Shown: positions 52,001 through 59,143, counted from the first letter of the stretch. The stretch is 64,000 bases of DNA from Chaetorhynchus papuensis (GCA_013396525.1 VWYX01001339.1:1-64000); one strand, 5' to 3'. Numbers and translations: made by a program. The notes: generated by a model not told the origin, from the sequence alone.

Positions 52001-55000
52001 CATTTACATAGATTTCAGAACTTGTGTTTTGGATATATTTAGATTTTGTACAACCAGAATAAAAATTAATGAGAAGGCAGCTAAGGCGTGAGTCATGCAC
52101 ATGGAATCACAAAATTATTGAGGATGGAAAAGCCTCTGGAATCATTGAGTCCAGTCACTCCCCCAGCACTGCCAAGGCCACCACTGAGCCGTGTCCCCAA
52201 GTGCCACATCCACAGGGATTTTCAATCCCTCCAGGAATGGGGACTCCAGCTCTGCCCTGGGCAGCTGTGCCAAGGCTGCACAGCCCTTTCCAGGCAGGAA
52301 TTGTTCCCAAAATCCAACCTGAACCTCCTCTGGAACAGCTTGAGGGCGTTTCCTCTCATCCTGTCCCTGTTCCCTGGGAGAAGAGATGGATCCTCATCTC
52401 CCTGTCCTTTCAGGGAGTTGTGGAGATCTGGGGCTGTCACAGGATAACACAGGATCAGAGCAGTTTAGGATGGAAGTGACCTCTGGGAATCATCCAGTGA
52501 GGCAAGACCAGCTTAGATAAGCTCGTTCAGTTTTCAGGATCTCCAAAACTGGAGCTTTTCCCACCTCCAGGCCCCTGTTGCACCATGTTGAGCACTCTCA
52601 TGGCAAAGCACTTTTTCCTTAATACCTGCTGAAAATTTCCCTGGAAAATCTATCAGGTAGGGGACCAGAGAGCTGAGGATTTGATTCCTGGCTGTGCTGC
52701 TGGTTTGTGGAGCAACTTGGAACAAAGTGCTGCAAGGCCATGTCAGGGAGCAGTAAAATATTGCCAGTGGTGCTGATGCAAAGCATTAGGCAGCAGCCAA
52801 GCTATCAATTTCCAGAGTTTGCTTTCTTTCACTTGTCTCATCTCTCCTAACTTATTTAAGTGTGCAGATTGCTGCAATTACATGGCTGTTTCGTATGCTG
52901 AATAAATAAACTTTGAGAAAGAGTCAGAAGCAGGGAGGGGGCTCATCCCTGTGTAGCCTGCAGAGGTCTGGGGATGCAGATATGGGGAATATTTTATATA
53001 GGGCCAGGGGCAACTGAAGAGGTTTCCAGGATGTCCTTGGAAAATTGAGTCCCTCCAGTCTCCCCTCTTTTTACTGATGACCAGAAAAAGGCATCATTTT
53101 CTATAGCTGCCTTCTGGTTTTTGGGAATTTTTTTGCTGGTTTAAGTGTAAAAATCCAGTGATCTGGTTTCCAGCATCCACCCCTGTTCTCCTAAAAGATC
53201 CCGAGTGTCCTGGCACAGCTGGGAGGGGGTGATGGGTGCTGGGGCCTGAGAGAAAGGAAAGCAGCTTGCAGGGGATGCCACAAAACCTCTTCATTCATTT
53301 TCTTGCTGAAGAAAATCATGGAACTGTACCCTTGTGACACCTGGGGAGAGAAGGAACCCCAGGGATGGGGTTGGTGGCAGGGCTGTGGCTGGGATTTCAA
53401 TTTTTGGAATCTCAGTTTTGTGCTCAAACTGGAAAAGCTCAGCCCTTCATTCTCCCGTGGCTCTGGATTGAGTTGGTTGAAGCTGCAAAGAAATTCCTGC
53501 ATTTCAGGTTTTTAAAAAACAGAAGAAAGGAGATATTTGGCAGTTACCACAGCACCTGGACACAGGACTTAGACCCACATGAGAGTCACTTCTTTCTCAG
53601 TTACGAGAACTTTCCAGTGCTGTGTTTCAGGGCTTTATCCCATAGAATCCCCGAATTGTTTGGGTGAGCAGGGACCTCACAGCTCATCCAGTTCCAATCC
53701 CAGGACAGGGACAGGGACACCTCCCACTGTCCCACGTTGCTCCAAGCCCCATCCAGCCTGGCCTTGGACATATCCAGGGATGTGGCAGCCACAGCTTCTC
53801 TGGAACTCAGTGAGTAACCAACACCGTGCTGTGATTTCTCCCTCCGTCGCTTTCCTAGGAAAAAAGTTATCGGATTTGGAGCGAGTCACCTCCCTCAAAG
53901 TGTACAACTGGTTTGCCAACAGGAGGAAGGAGATCAAGAGAAGAGCCAATATCGGTAATGTATCTCAGAGCCTGCCTGCAGGGCTTGGGGTTTGCTCAGG
54001 AGAGGTGGCAATGATGTCAGAATAAATTAGTGAAAGCACCAGAGGTGCTGACAGCCTCAGGGGAACTGTGGAGGAATTATGAAAATGAGGCTCTTGCCGT
54101 TCCAGATTTTTTTGGTAAAACATGTGTAATGTGTAGAATTCTGTCATCAGTGCAGGAGAAGGGATGCAGTTACAAAGTTTTTTTCTGGAAGATCAGCTTT
54201 AAAAAGCAAAAGGAGAATTTTGTTGGTGGAAGGAGAGTTGTATTTCCTTCCTTTGAGTGTCCAAATCTGAAATAAAACCTCAGAACCGTAAATAAGGGAG
54301 ATAGAGATGTTGGCAGGTTCGCCAACTTAGCGTGGTGTTTATCCTGGTTATACTTCTGCCCCTGACAGCTTTCCAAGGATTTGCCCAGGGACAAGTGGCT
54401 GGAAAAAAAGCCATATTTTTTGCTGATGGTCAGGATAAACCAGAAATCACTTCAGTGTTAACCCTGTGGGTTCTTAGCTGATTGTAAGGAAATCCAAAGT
54501 GACTCTGAGCTTGTAGGAGGGAGACCCTTTAATATGGATAAGACATTCTAAGGAGAATAAATCACCTCAGTGGCCGGGATTCAACAAACTCCTGCCATTC
54601 ATAAAAAATTTGGTGCCCTTACTTAGATATTGTACAGAATTACTTTTGTAGCACATAGGTGAACAAACATCCATGCCTGCTCATTTCCAGTATTTTTAAT
54701 TATTTCAAATGTTCCACTATTTTGCCTTATTTCTGAATAAGAAAAAACCCTCTTTTTACATCATTTAACACATGACTGAAGTTTAACTAAATTTATTTTT
54801 CTACAAGTAAAAATTGCTTCTCAAAGGGGTCGGGGGAATAAAGCAAACTCAGTCCAAGGTGGGTGGAGTTTAGTGTTTGGGGAGGAGGTTTGGAAAAAGA
54901 TTAAAAAGAACCAAAGGGAGCTTTAGATAGATGGATCCTACTGGAAGATGGATTTGTGTGTTTTCAAATCCCTGAAGTGCTTTCAGAGATTTCTCCCATC

Positions 55001-58000
55001 TATTTTCACACGCTCCCCACCCTCTCAAGTCCTGCCAGTCCAAACCACGGGGGAAGATTTACAGGGAATGCCTTTGCCACTCCAGTACCATTAGAAATTA
55101 CACTGATTTCTATTAGGACTGCCTGGAAAATAGGGATTTTTACTCACAGACAAGTCTGGCAGTTGGCAGGGAAGGGTTTCAGGCAAACCAGTGCTTGTAC
55201 CTGTGCTGCCTTCCCAGAAAATGGGAAAATGGAGAGTGAAGAGGAAGGGGCTCAGAACTGACTCTGTTCCTTGCTATTCTAACTTCCTGAAAAAGGGAGA
55301 GAAAACCCAGTTACTTTACCTACTCCAATGCATCAGATAAATGAGGGATCCATTTGCTTTTTTCGAAGAAGCAGCAATCCTGGAGAGCCATGGAATAGAT
55401 GTACAGAGTCCGGGAGGTCATTCCAACAGCGACGACGTGGACGGCAACGACTACTCTGAGCAGGTGAGCCTCATGGGCCAAAAAGGGAGAGCTCAAACAC
55501 ATAAAGAAAGGCCCTTTTGCCTCTGGAAAATCCCAGTTTGTTTGGCTTTTGTGATGGGGAAAGGGTGAGCATCCAGCATTCACCCACACGGATTTGTTGC
55601 CTCCCAACAGGACACTTGGCAAGTCCGCAACGGGGAGGAGGAGGGCCGGTGTTCCGAGGGAGGCAGAGAAGCAGAGAAGGTAGAAGAAGACAGGAGGATC
55701 TGCTCCAAACAAGCAAGTTACACCCTTCACACCACACACAATGTCTGAGACACGACAGGAGAGCCTCACCTCAGCCAGGGCCCCGCCACACCCTCGCTCT
55801 CCTTCCCTGGCATCTGAGTTACCCTCCCTCAGGAAGGGATGGACAGGTCTTTCACAGTCCTTGTGGGTGAAATTATCACACCAGCAATTATCCCTGCAAA
55901 GCTGGGCACCTCTTGCACCTCTGATTTCTTTCTGCAAGAAATCACACCTGCTGTGAGCTGCTCACCCAGCCCCAGACACGAGCAGGACAGAGCCCTGCCC
56001 AGGACTCTTGAGAATTCCTTGTGCCAGCCCTTCCCAGCAAGATTCTGAGCACTGAGCACCCTTCTGGAAGGTCCTGAGCTCCCTCTGTCTGTTCTGTGGG
56101 AGAACCTTTCAGGAGCTTCTCAGGATCATCCCTCAGACACTGACAGACAAAGGGGGAAGGGTGGGGGGAAAGGATTGGAGTAACGAAACTCTGACCTTTA
56201 TTTGGCCTATTCCATATTGTTCTGCAACAATGTGCCACTATTTGGATTGTTTACATATTATCTGCCTCTTTTTTTTGGTTGTTGTTGTTTTTGCATTTTA
56301 ATTCTTGCCTGTTCTCTCTTTTTCTTGGTTGTTTTTAACCCTTGACAGCAACTTCTTTTTTAAATTCTCTAGCAAAAGAATACCCCTTCCCGCACTCTGA
56401 GCCCTCACCTACCCTAAAGTTGGTGACCCTTCCTTCACACACCTTCCTGACAGGTATTGCATCCCCTTCCCAATTTTCCCAGTGTTGGCCAAACCCCCCC
56501 AGGGCTGTGTGTGCTTGGCACCAGTGCCTCGACCGCTTCACTCACCTGGTTTTGAGAGGAGATGTTCCTGTGCTGCCCCAGCAGCTGGGCTGCATCACTT
56601 TTCCTGCCTCTTCTGGGAGAAGCAGGCACTTCTCCCTCTCCAAAGGCTGCTGCTGGAGTGGAATAGCAGCTGAGTGTCCTGGAATGAGTCCCTGGCACAC
56701 TTGGCTCTGGCCCAGGACAGCAAATCCCTGGCAGAGGCATCCCCAGCTCCTCTGCTCCTGATGGGGATTGAGACCCTTTTTATAGGTCAGCACCAGCAGA
56801 TTTGGTGGGACCAACTTTTGTGGCTCTCAGTGATGAGAAGCTGCTCTGTGGCTGCCATAAAATATTTAGAAACCACTGCCAAGCCCAGAAAATTCCCTGT
56901 GAGACAGATACAGGACTGGAATGCTGAGGTGGAGCGTGATGTAGACTCCCAAACTATGTTTTTCTTCTGTGCATTAACCGGCATAGTTTGAAAAGAGAAA
57001 TAAATTGGTGATTAAAATGTAAAGATCTTTGTTTAGAGGCCTTAGAAATGACATTTCTCAGTAATCTGGCTGGGCTCCTCCACGAGGTGTAATCAGTCAT
57101 TAGCAGCAGAGCAGATTAAATGGCAAGTTCTCCTGATGACCATTTAACATCCCTCAGCTGTTAAACCCAGAAATTCTGTTCTGCACAGCAACACTTAAAC
57201 TTTAATAAACTTCAAAACACAGAGTTCATCTAAATACTGACAAAGTGCCTAAACTCCCATATTTTAGGGCTCTGTATTTGTACCATGGTAAAGATTTCTG
57301 AGAGGCCCTAAAAGTGTTTGACATCAAAAAGTGTTTACCAGACCCTTGTTACAAATGAATGAATCCTTTTAAATAACCTCAGGATTTTACCAAAACCTGG
57401 CTTTTCTTTCATCCTCCTCAATATTTGCCACCCATCATCTTAATTTTAAAATTCTCTATGCACGTTTTAAATTTTGAATCACACGAGTTCCTCACTTAAA
57501 GGCTGTTGGGAGACTGATAAATGTTTATCATTTCCTTTCTGTAAATAACAATAATTTAAAAATCTGTCAAGATCACAGGGGGATTAGTGCCCTGTTTTAA
57601 AGAGGTGAAAACACCATGATTTCTCCCAGAGTTCCTTACTTGGTTTATGGTGGTTCCAGTCCCCTTCACTCACTGGTTTTCTAGCATTCCCAGAGTTTTC
57701 CAGCATCTTTTTCCCTATAGCTTTGTGAATTCAAGGTCTTCACGGGATACTGGCTTGGACCAAGGGTCAGGCTCAGTTTGTATCCTGGTTCTGGTCAATA
57801 GCAGCAGTTACAGAAAAAGTACTTCTCTAATATATTTAGAATTATTTCATTCTAGTAGCTTCCAGCTTCTGGAATTCAGGAGTTTTGAGAGGCTTCCTAA
57901 GTTTCCATAATTTCTAGCAGACTAATTTTCCCTGGATTTGTCAAGCCCCTGCCTTATAAAGCCATTTTTGCTTTTGTCTGATGTAAAAATCAGTGAATCC

Positions 58001-58843
58001 TGAACTGAACTGTGCCAAGTGAAGCCGTGCTTCCCACTGCTGCCGTGGAACACGTTCTCATTCCAGCGAGTGCCTTCGCTTATTAGATCATAAAAAACCA
58101 TGGACAATTGTCCTCTTATTGTCCAATTATTTGTAATAAACATTTATCATATCAACCATCAGCCATTTTTCTTTCCCAAACTGGAGGACTTGACTCTGTT
58201 TAGCTTCTCCTCGTAAGGAAACCTCTTCCTTTGGGATGTTGTTTTTTCTGCCTTTTCGACTTCTGTTGCGGCATCAAATGGAATCAGAGAACCACAGAAT
58301 GGTTTGGGTTGGAAGGGACCTTAAAGTTCATCTCATTCCACCCCCCTGCCCTGGCCAGGGATGCCCACGGGATGACCTAAATAGGGTGACCAGAACTGCA
58401 TTTTCCAGCTATAAGCACGGACCTGTGCCGTGCCCAGTGATTCCTGTCGAAATTTGCTTTCCTGACTTACCTCGTGTATCACTTCTCTCTTTCCAATTCA
58501 ATATTTTCCTTCAGAGCTGAGTCCCCCCACTCCCTGCCTTGCTTCCCTTTGTCTGCACAGTGAGGGAAATCATTCCTGAACCCACTTTTTGAACCCGCTC
58601 CGTCCCCCCCCGCCACGATCGCTCGGCGCGTTTGTTTTCCCCGCTGCGGTTTTGGATTTGTGGAGTAACCCTGCTTCTCTCTGCTCCTTCCCACATGGTT
58701 CCCAGGATGACAGCACTAGCCATAGTGACCACCAAGACCCCATTTCCTTAGCCGTGGAGATGGCAGCAGTCAACCACACCATCCTGGCGCTGGCCCGGCA
58801 AGGAGCCAACGAGATCAAGACAGAGGCTCTCGACGACGACTGA
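1059..58843 (+). CDS. HMBOX1: HMBOX1 (HOT1), complete coding sequence in nine exons
   Basis: The joined exons 1059-1081, 13941-14420, 16506-16591, 24922-25032, 32257-32410, 51555-51637, 53859-53954, 55369-55463 and 58706-58843 total 1266 nt and encode 421 residues plus TGA. I recognise the product as homeobox-containing protein 1, a nuclear protein that binds double-stranded telomeric TTAGGG repeats and also acts in transcription. Visible parts are an HNF1-like N-terminal helix (about residues 21-56, 'FTIEQIDLLQRLRRTGM'), a Ser/Thr/Asn-rich linker, a POU/HNF1-type helix-turn-helix (about 170-233, 'SQSRISHWLLQQGSDL'), an atypical homeodomain (about 268-344, with 'VYNWFANRRKEIKRR'), and an acidic C-terminus ending in 'EALDDD'. 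From memory the human protein has 420 residues; the extra residue here falls around 'TRYPLANS'. All introns are GT-AG and all split codons close correctly. No frameshift or internal stop is seen. Confidence 0.97.
4236..4345 (+). repeat. CR1 LINE fragment
   Basis: 'ggcacagctgcccagggcag' followed by 'gatttaaaagccctgtgga' and 'cacttggggacatggg' is an alternative CR1 subfamily 3' region in sense orientation, without the final tail. Confidence 0.8.
5274..5430 (-). repeat. CR1 LINE 3' end
   Basis: Begins 'tcatagaatcccagagtg' and continues through the reverse complement of the CR1 tail ('agaagggaccttaaagctta') and 'tccaagccccatccagcctg'. Confidence 0.93.
6140..6475. promoter_or_regulatory. CpG-dense stretch in the first long intron
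   Basis: About twenty CpG dinucleotides fall in roughly 340 bp (for example 'cattccggagccgctg' and 'gctgcagcgcggggct'), while the surrounding kilobases are nearly CpG-free. There is no repeat here and no convincing coding frame. It could be an internal promoter, an enhancer, or a remnant of one. Confidence 0.4.
6848..7028 (-). repeat. CR1 LINE 3' end
   Basis: Reverse complement of the CR1 tail ('acaatggtttgggttgcaag') followed by 'tccaagccctgtccaacctg' and 'gacacttccagggatggggc'. Confidence 0.93.
7174..7228 (+). repeat. CR1 LINE terminal fragment
   Basis: 'gatgatgcttgtgggtccct' then 'tccagctcagaataatctgtg' is the last part of a diverged CR1 tail in sense orientation. Confidence 0.75.
7349..7448 (+). 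repeat. CR1 LINE 3' end fragment
   Basis: 'gttggatggggccctgatca' leads into 'gatgagctttaaggtccctt' and 'ccaacccaaaccagcctg'. Sense orientation, diverged. Confidence 0.88.
8067..8086 (+). repeat. Short GCAGT tandem repeat
   Basis: About four units of GCAGT/GCAG in a row, then a G run. A short low-complexity tract with no other significance seen. Confidence 0.7.
10871..11065 (+). repeat. CR1 LINE 3' end
   Basis: Contains 'cagagaagctgtggctgccc', 'gaagtgtccaaggccaggtt' and a tail ending 'aaaccattctgtaattccatg'. Sense orientation, close to consensus. Confidence 0.94.
13374..13873. other. Assembly gap of exactly 500 N
   Basis: The run of N is exactly 500 long, suggesting a placeholder rather than a measured size. 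The left flank ends in a TGTGTGTG stretch, so a dinucleotide repeat may have broken the assembly. Right flank to exon is 67 bp. No coding sequence appears to be lost, because splice phases across the intron agree. Confidence 0.99.
13941..14420 (+). CDS. HMBOX1: HMBOX1 large N-terminal exon (residues 8-168)
   Basis: The acceptor is 'tcgtttccag' at 13931-13940 and the donor is GTGAGG at 14421. The exon codes for an N-terminal helical segment resembling the HNF1 dimerisation region (residues about 21-56), a Gly/Ser/Tyr stretch ('SGYGGGSYGNST'), a Ser/Thr-rich linker with 'TASTQTQHSGMSPSPSNS', and an acidic patch 'EASEEDLDIDDKVEELM'. Several Ser-Pro sites in the linker are possible phosphorylation sites (inference). 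Met13 at 13954 is a plausible alternative start. The exon is visibly GC- and CpG-rich compared with the flanking introns. It lies only 67 bp right of an assembly gap, but the exon itself is complete. Confidence 0.97.
14421..16505 (+). other. HMBOX1: HMBOX1 intron after the N-terminal exon
   Basis: This 2.1-kb intron contains a CR1 copy at 14521-14700. The part at about 15660-16340 is free of repeats I recognise and includes a block with ATGCATATTCAT-like sequence that could be a conserved non-coding element. TGA lies directly after the exon if the donor is not used, so intron retention would truncate the protein at residue 168. Confidence 0.75.
14521..14700 (+). repeat. CR1 LINE 3' end, different subfamily
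   Basis: 'gcatgggttgtccagggagg', 'ccatccctggaaccattcaa' and 'gaaaggtccctcctaaccca' mark a CR1 subfamily distinct from the commoner one in this window. It begins 100 bp after the exon donor. Confidence 0.88.
16506..16591 (+). CDS. HMBOX1: HMBOX1 exon, first part of the POU/HNF1-like helix-turn-helix (residues 168-197)
   Basis: The acceptor is a T-rich tract ending 'ttggtag' at 16505, and the donor is GTAAGA at 16592. The exon completes Arg168 and encodes 'RDSSVIKEEIKAFLANRR' followed by 'ISQAVVAQVTG'. This is the start of the POU-specific-like fold shared with HNF1 proteins. 'IKEE' around Lys175 fits the sumoylation consensus (hydrophobic-K-x-E); whether it is modified is unknown here. The split glycine codon 197 continues in the exon at 24922, so the helix-turn-helix is divided by an 8.3-kb intron. 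Confidence 0.96.
17351..17745 (-). repeat. CR1 LINE, longer fragment
   Basis: Reverse complement of CR1, including 'aatcatcttggctggagaag', 'gggcagccctttccaggcag' and 'cttttctccaggctgagccc'. It extends further into the CR1 body than most copies here. Confidence 0.88.
22599..22779 (+). repeat. CR1 LINE 3' end, same subfamily as the copy at 14521
   Basis: 'ccactggcacaggttggtca', 'ccatccctggcaacattcaa' and 'aaaggtcttttccaactcag' with an 'attccacg' end. Sense orientation. Confidence 0.88.
24922..25032 (+). CDS. HMBOX1: HMBOX1 exon, recognition part of the POU-like domain (residues 197-234)
   Basis: The acceptor is 'gtttttcacag' ending at 24921, and the donor is GTAAAC at 25033. The encoded segment reads 'ISQSRISHWLLQQGSDL' then 'SEQKKRAFYRWYQLEKTNP'. 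In HNF1/POU-type domains the SQSRISHWL segment is the DNA-facing helix. Phase is 1 on both sides, so skipping this 111-nt exon together with no other change would keep the frame and remove 37 residues of the domain; I have no evidence that this happens. Confidence 0.97.
26820..26835 (+). repeat. TTTA microsatellite, four units
   Basis: Four consecutive TTTA-type units between unique sequence. Short and probably of no consequence. Confidence 0.7.
29850..30190 (-). repeat. CR1 LINE, longer fragment
   Basis: Reverse complement of the CR1 tail and 3' region ('gacacttccagggatccagg', 'cacagccaggaattccttcc') continuing into 'ctctggcagtgggaagccat'. One of the best preserved copies; its 3' end resembles the copy at 37268. 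Confidence 0.94.
32257..32410 (+). CDS. HMBOX1: HMBOX1 exon, Pro-rich linker and start of the homeodomain (residues 234-285)
   Basis: The acceptor is 'attgtccttag' ending at 32256, and the donor is GTACGT at 32411. The exon encodes a proline-rich linker ('MRPAPIPIEEPEWRQTPPP') and then the N-terminal arm and first helix of the homeodomain ('FRLRRGSRFTWRKECLAVM'). The basic arm is typical of minor-groove contact in homeodomains. The 19.1-kb intron that follows is the longest in the window and splits the homeodomain after helix 1. Confidence 0.97.
34691..34737. repeat. Inverted repeat with perfect 10-bp arms
   Basis: CTAAAATGGT at 34691-34700 is matched by its reverse complement ACCATTTTAG at 34728-34737, with further partial pairing inside. 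No flanking terminal structure suggests a transposon. Confidence 0.75.
34863..34880 (+). repeat. GT dinucleotide microsatellite
   Basis: Nine or so GT units followed directly by 'cctgcag'. A simple repeat in the middle of a long intron. Confidence 0.9.
37268..37681 (+). repeat. CR1 LINE, longest well-preserved copy in the window
   Basis: Starts with 'tgaggattagagggatggag' (the more internal CR1 3' UTR), passes 'ggaaggaattcctggctggg' and ends with 'aaccattccacaattccatg'. Sense orientation, about 414 bp. Confidence 0.95.
41985..42095 (-). repeat. Possible old CR1 remnant
   Basis: 'atcaaatactttactgaagtc' resembles the reverse complement of an internal CR1 segment seen in older copies. Diverged; boundaries are rough. 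Confidence 0.45.
44132..44209 (+). repeat. 40-bp direct tandem duplication
   Basis: Two adjacent copies with period 40; the shared core 'tgtccacttttattttatga' starts at 44141 and 44181. Only a few differences separate them, which suggests a recent duplication. Confidence 0.92.
46538..46676 (+). repeat. CR1 LINE 3' end
   Basis: 'cctggaagtgtccaaggcca' through 'gagcaacctgggatagtgga' to a diverged tail 'gatcctcaaggtccttgcac'. Sense orientation. Confidence 0.92.
48021..48155 (-). repeat. CR1 LINE 3' end, different subfamily
   Basis: 'aatcacagattcatataatcc' followed by 'atcatcgagtccaaccatta' and 'cgtccccaagtgccacatgg' is the reverse complement of another CR1 subfamily, related to the copy at 52103. 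Confidence 0.85.
48396..48654 (+). repeat. CR1 LINE 3' end
   Basis: Contains 'ggaggtagatttaggttgga', 'cccagagaagctgtgactgc' and the tail 'agggtcccttccaacccaaa'. Sense orientation, starting about 240 bp after an antisense copy. Confidence 0.94.
48974..49083 (+). repeat. 55-bp direct tandem duplication
   Basis: Two adjacent copies with period 55. The core 'gagtgaaaatcgcttttctt' starts at 48991 and 49046. The copies differ at very few positions, one a TpG/CpG difference. Confidence 0.92.
51555..51637 (+). CDS. HMBOX1: HMBOX1 exon, middle of the atypical homeodomain (residues 285-313)
   Basis: The acceptor is 'tccctcttttgcag' ending at 51554, and the donor is GTGAGG at 51638. The exon encodes 'SYFNENQYPDEAKREEIANA' followed by CNAVIQKP. 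The long loop between helices 1 and 2/3 makes this homeodomain atypical. Thirteen bases into the intron lies a run of 12 G residues (51651-51662), an unusual neighbour for a donor. Skipping this 83-nt exon would break the frame and remove the homeodomain and everything after it. Confidence 0.96.
51651..51662 (+). repeat. G homopolymer of 12
   Basis: Twelve consecutive G residues begin 13 bases into the intron after the exon ending at 51637. Homopolymers of this kind are prone to sequencing length error. Confidence 0.85.
51718..51765 (-). repeat. CR1 LINE terminal fragment
   Basis: 'gaatcacagaatatttaggt' then 'ggaaaagacctccaaggtca' is the reverse complement of a CR1 3' terminus. Very short copy. 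Confidence 0.8.
52103..52425 (-). repeat. CR1 LINE fragment
   Basis: Reverse complement, starting 'ggaatcacaaaattattgag' and passing 'aagtgccacatccacaggga' and 'gcacagccctttccaggcag'. Same subfamily as the copy at 17351. Confidence 0.88.
52449..52642 (-). repeat. Diverged CR1 LINE fragment
   Basis: 'acacaggatcagagcagttt' and 'catggcaaagcactttttcc' look like an older antisense CR1 3' region next to the previous one. Boundaries approximate. Confidence 0.55.
53641..53802 (-). repeat. CR1 LINE 3' end, 56 bp before an exon
   Basis: 'catagaatccccgaattgtt' through 'tccaagccccatccagcctg' to 'cagccacagcttctctgg' is the reverse complement of the CR1 3' region. The exon with the homeodomain recognition helix starts at 53859. 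Confidence 0.93.
53859..53954 (+). CDS. HMBOX1: HMBOX1 exon, homeodomain recognition helix (residues 313-345)
   Basis: The acceptor is 'cgctttcctag' ending at 53858, and the donor is GTAATG at 53955. The segment includes 'LSDLERVTSLKVYNWFANRR' and continues KEIKRRANI. Trp330, Phe331 and Asn333 correspond to the nearly invariant WF-N of homeodomain helix 3, and the following basic residues fit DNA-backbone contact. The exon is 96 nt with phase 1 at both ends, so its skipping would keep the frame but delete the recognition helix. An antisense CR1 fragment ends 56 nt upstream of the exon. Confidence 0.97.
53955..55368 (+). other. HMBOX1: HMBOX1 intron after the recognition-helix exon
   Basis: This 1.4-kb intron has no repeat I recognise. 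Reading through the donor would add about 24 residues before TAA at 54023-54025. Confidence 0.7.
55369..55463 (+). CDS. HMBOX1: HMBOX1 exon, region after the homeodomain (residues 345-376)
   Basis: The acceptor is 'ctttttcgaag' ending at 55368, and the donor is GTGAGC at 55464. The exon encodes 'EAAILESHGIDVQSPGGHSN' followed by SDDVDGNDYSEQ, an acidic stretch after the DNA-binding domain. It ends exactly on a codon boundary, which allows joining in frame either to the alternative terminal exon at 55611 or to the usual terminal exon at 58706. Reading straight through the donor would add 34 residues before TGA at 55566-55568. Confidence 0.96.
55611..55748 (+). CDS. HMBOX1: HMBOX1 candidate alternative terminal exon (alternative C-terminus, 45 residues)
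   Basis: A good acceptor ('cctcccaacag', ending 55610) lies 147 nt after the donor at 55464. Joined in frame to ...YSEQ, the sequence encodes 45 residues starting DTWQVRNGEEEGRCSEGGRE, through a charged segment EKVEEDRRICSKQ, to TGA at 55746-55748. The result would be another 421-residue protein that lacks the normal tail and its IKTE motif. An AATAAA at 56999-57004 could end such a transcript. The open frame, acceptor and phase are seen directly; its use as a real exon is inferred. I have a vague impression of a similar mammalian isoform but cannot verify it. Confidence 0.6.
   Translation, partial: DTWQVRNGEEEGRCSEGGREAEKVEEDRRICSKQASYTLHTTHNV
56999..57004 (+). promoter_or_regulatory. Possible polyadenylation signal for the short HMBOX1 isoform
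   Basis: AATAAA lies about 1.25 kb after the stop of the alternative terminal exon and before the usual terminal exon. It follows a non-repetitive stretch (55749-57000) that could be 3' UTR. Such hexamers occur by chance in AT-rich introns, so the call is weak. Confidence 0.3.
58282..58372 (-). repeat. CR1 LINE terminal fragment
   Basis: 'accacagaatggtttgggtt' and 'ggaagggaccttaaagttca' are the reverse complement of a CR1 tail close to consensus; the copy stops after about 90 bp. Confidence 0.92.
58706..58843 (+). CDS. HMBOX1: HMBOX1 terminal coding exon (residues 377-421 and stop)
   Basis: The acceptor is 'acatggttcccag' ending at 58705. The exon encodes 'DDSTSHSDHQDPISLAVEMA' then AVNHTILALARQGANEIKTEALDDD and TGA at 58841-58843. 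The acidic end is the known HMBOX1 C-terminus. I413-K414-T415-E416 fits the sumoylation consensus; modification at the equivalent human lysine is my recollection and is not shown by this sequence. The exon runs on into the 3' UTR. Confidence 0.97.
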   Translation, partial: DDSTSHSDHQDPISLAVEMAAVNHTILALARQGANEIKTEALDDD

Positions 58844-59045
58844 TGCCAAGAAAGGGGAGGGTCCAAGCAAGAAGTAACTTAGTTTTAGACGTAGCACCTT
58901 AGCAGACTTTTCCTCGGTCCTTAATATGTGTTCTTACAGTATAACTTTGCAGTTTCTTGTACGTCAGTTAGCTGTTAGGGTCTTGTTCTGTGAAGATGGC
59001 ATGGTGCCCTCAGCCTTTGCATATACTCTCTCAGTATTAATTCCC

Positions 59046-59051
59046 AATAAA
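59046..59051 (+). promoter_or_regulatory. Candidate proximal polyadenylation signal of HMBOX1
   Basis: AATAAA occurs about 200 nt after the stop codon. Use of this site would give a very short 3' UTR lacking the tRNA-like segment. The A-rich tract about 50 nt downstream could also cause false internal priming in oligo-dT libraries. Confidence 0.4.
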
Positions 59052-59101
59052 TAATCAATCAACCGACCAACCTCCCTCTCCCGGCCCCCAGTGGCTAGAA
59101 A

Positions 59102-59143
59102 GATAAAAACAAAAAACCACAAAAAAAGAAAAAAAAAAAAAAA
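59102..59143 (+). repeat. A-rich tract in the 3' UTR
   Basis: A 42-bp tract composed almost wholly of A with a few C and G. It lies about 50 bp after an AATAAA and could produce false priming in cDNA data. Confidence 0.8.

Larger units (their letters stand above)
51638..53858 (+). other. HMBOX1: HMBOX1 intron rich in antisense CR1
   Basis: This 2.2-kb intron contains four CR1 pieces (51718, 52103, 52449, 53641), all in antisense orientation, which make up about a third of its length. It opens with a G12 run. The stretch 52643-53640 between them shows nothing I recognise. Confidence 0.75.
55749..58705 (+). other. HMBOX1: Region between the alternative and usual HMBOX1 terminal exons
   Basis: For the long isoform this is intron; for the short one, part of it would be 3' UTR. 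It contains an antisense CR1 tail at 58282-58372 and a compact CpG cluster at about 58585-58660 just before the last exon. Nothing else is recognised. Confidence 0.65.

Noticed and set aside
55464..55610. Retention of the 147-nt segment as an in-frame link to the alternative exon
   Set aside because: The length is a multiple of three, but the frame meets TGA at 55566-55568, so retention gives a third, shorter end rather than a fused tail.
55320..55937. A 205-codon minus-strand open frame opposite the C-terminal exons
   Set aside because: It is the antisense shadow of two coding or candidate coding exons and resembles nothing known.
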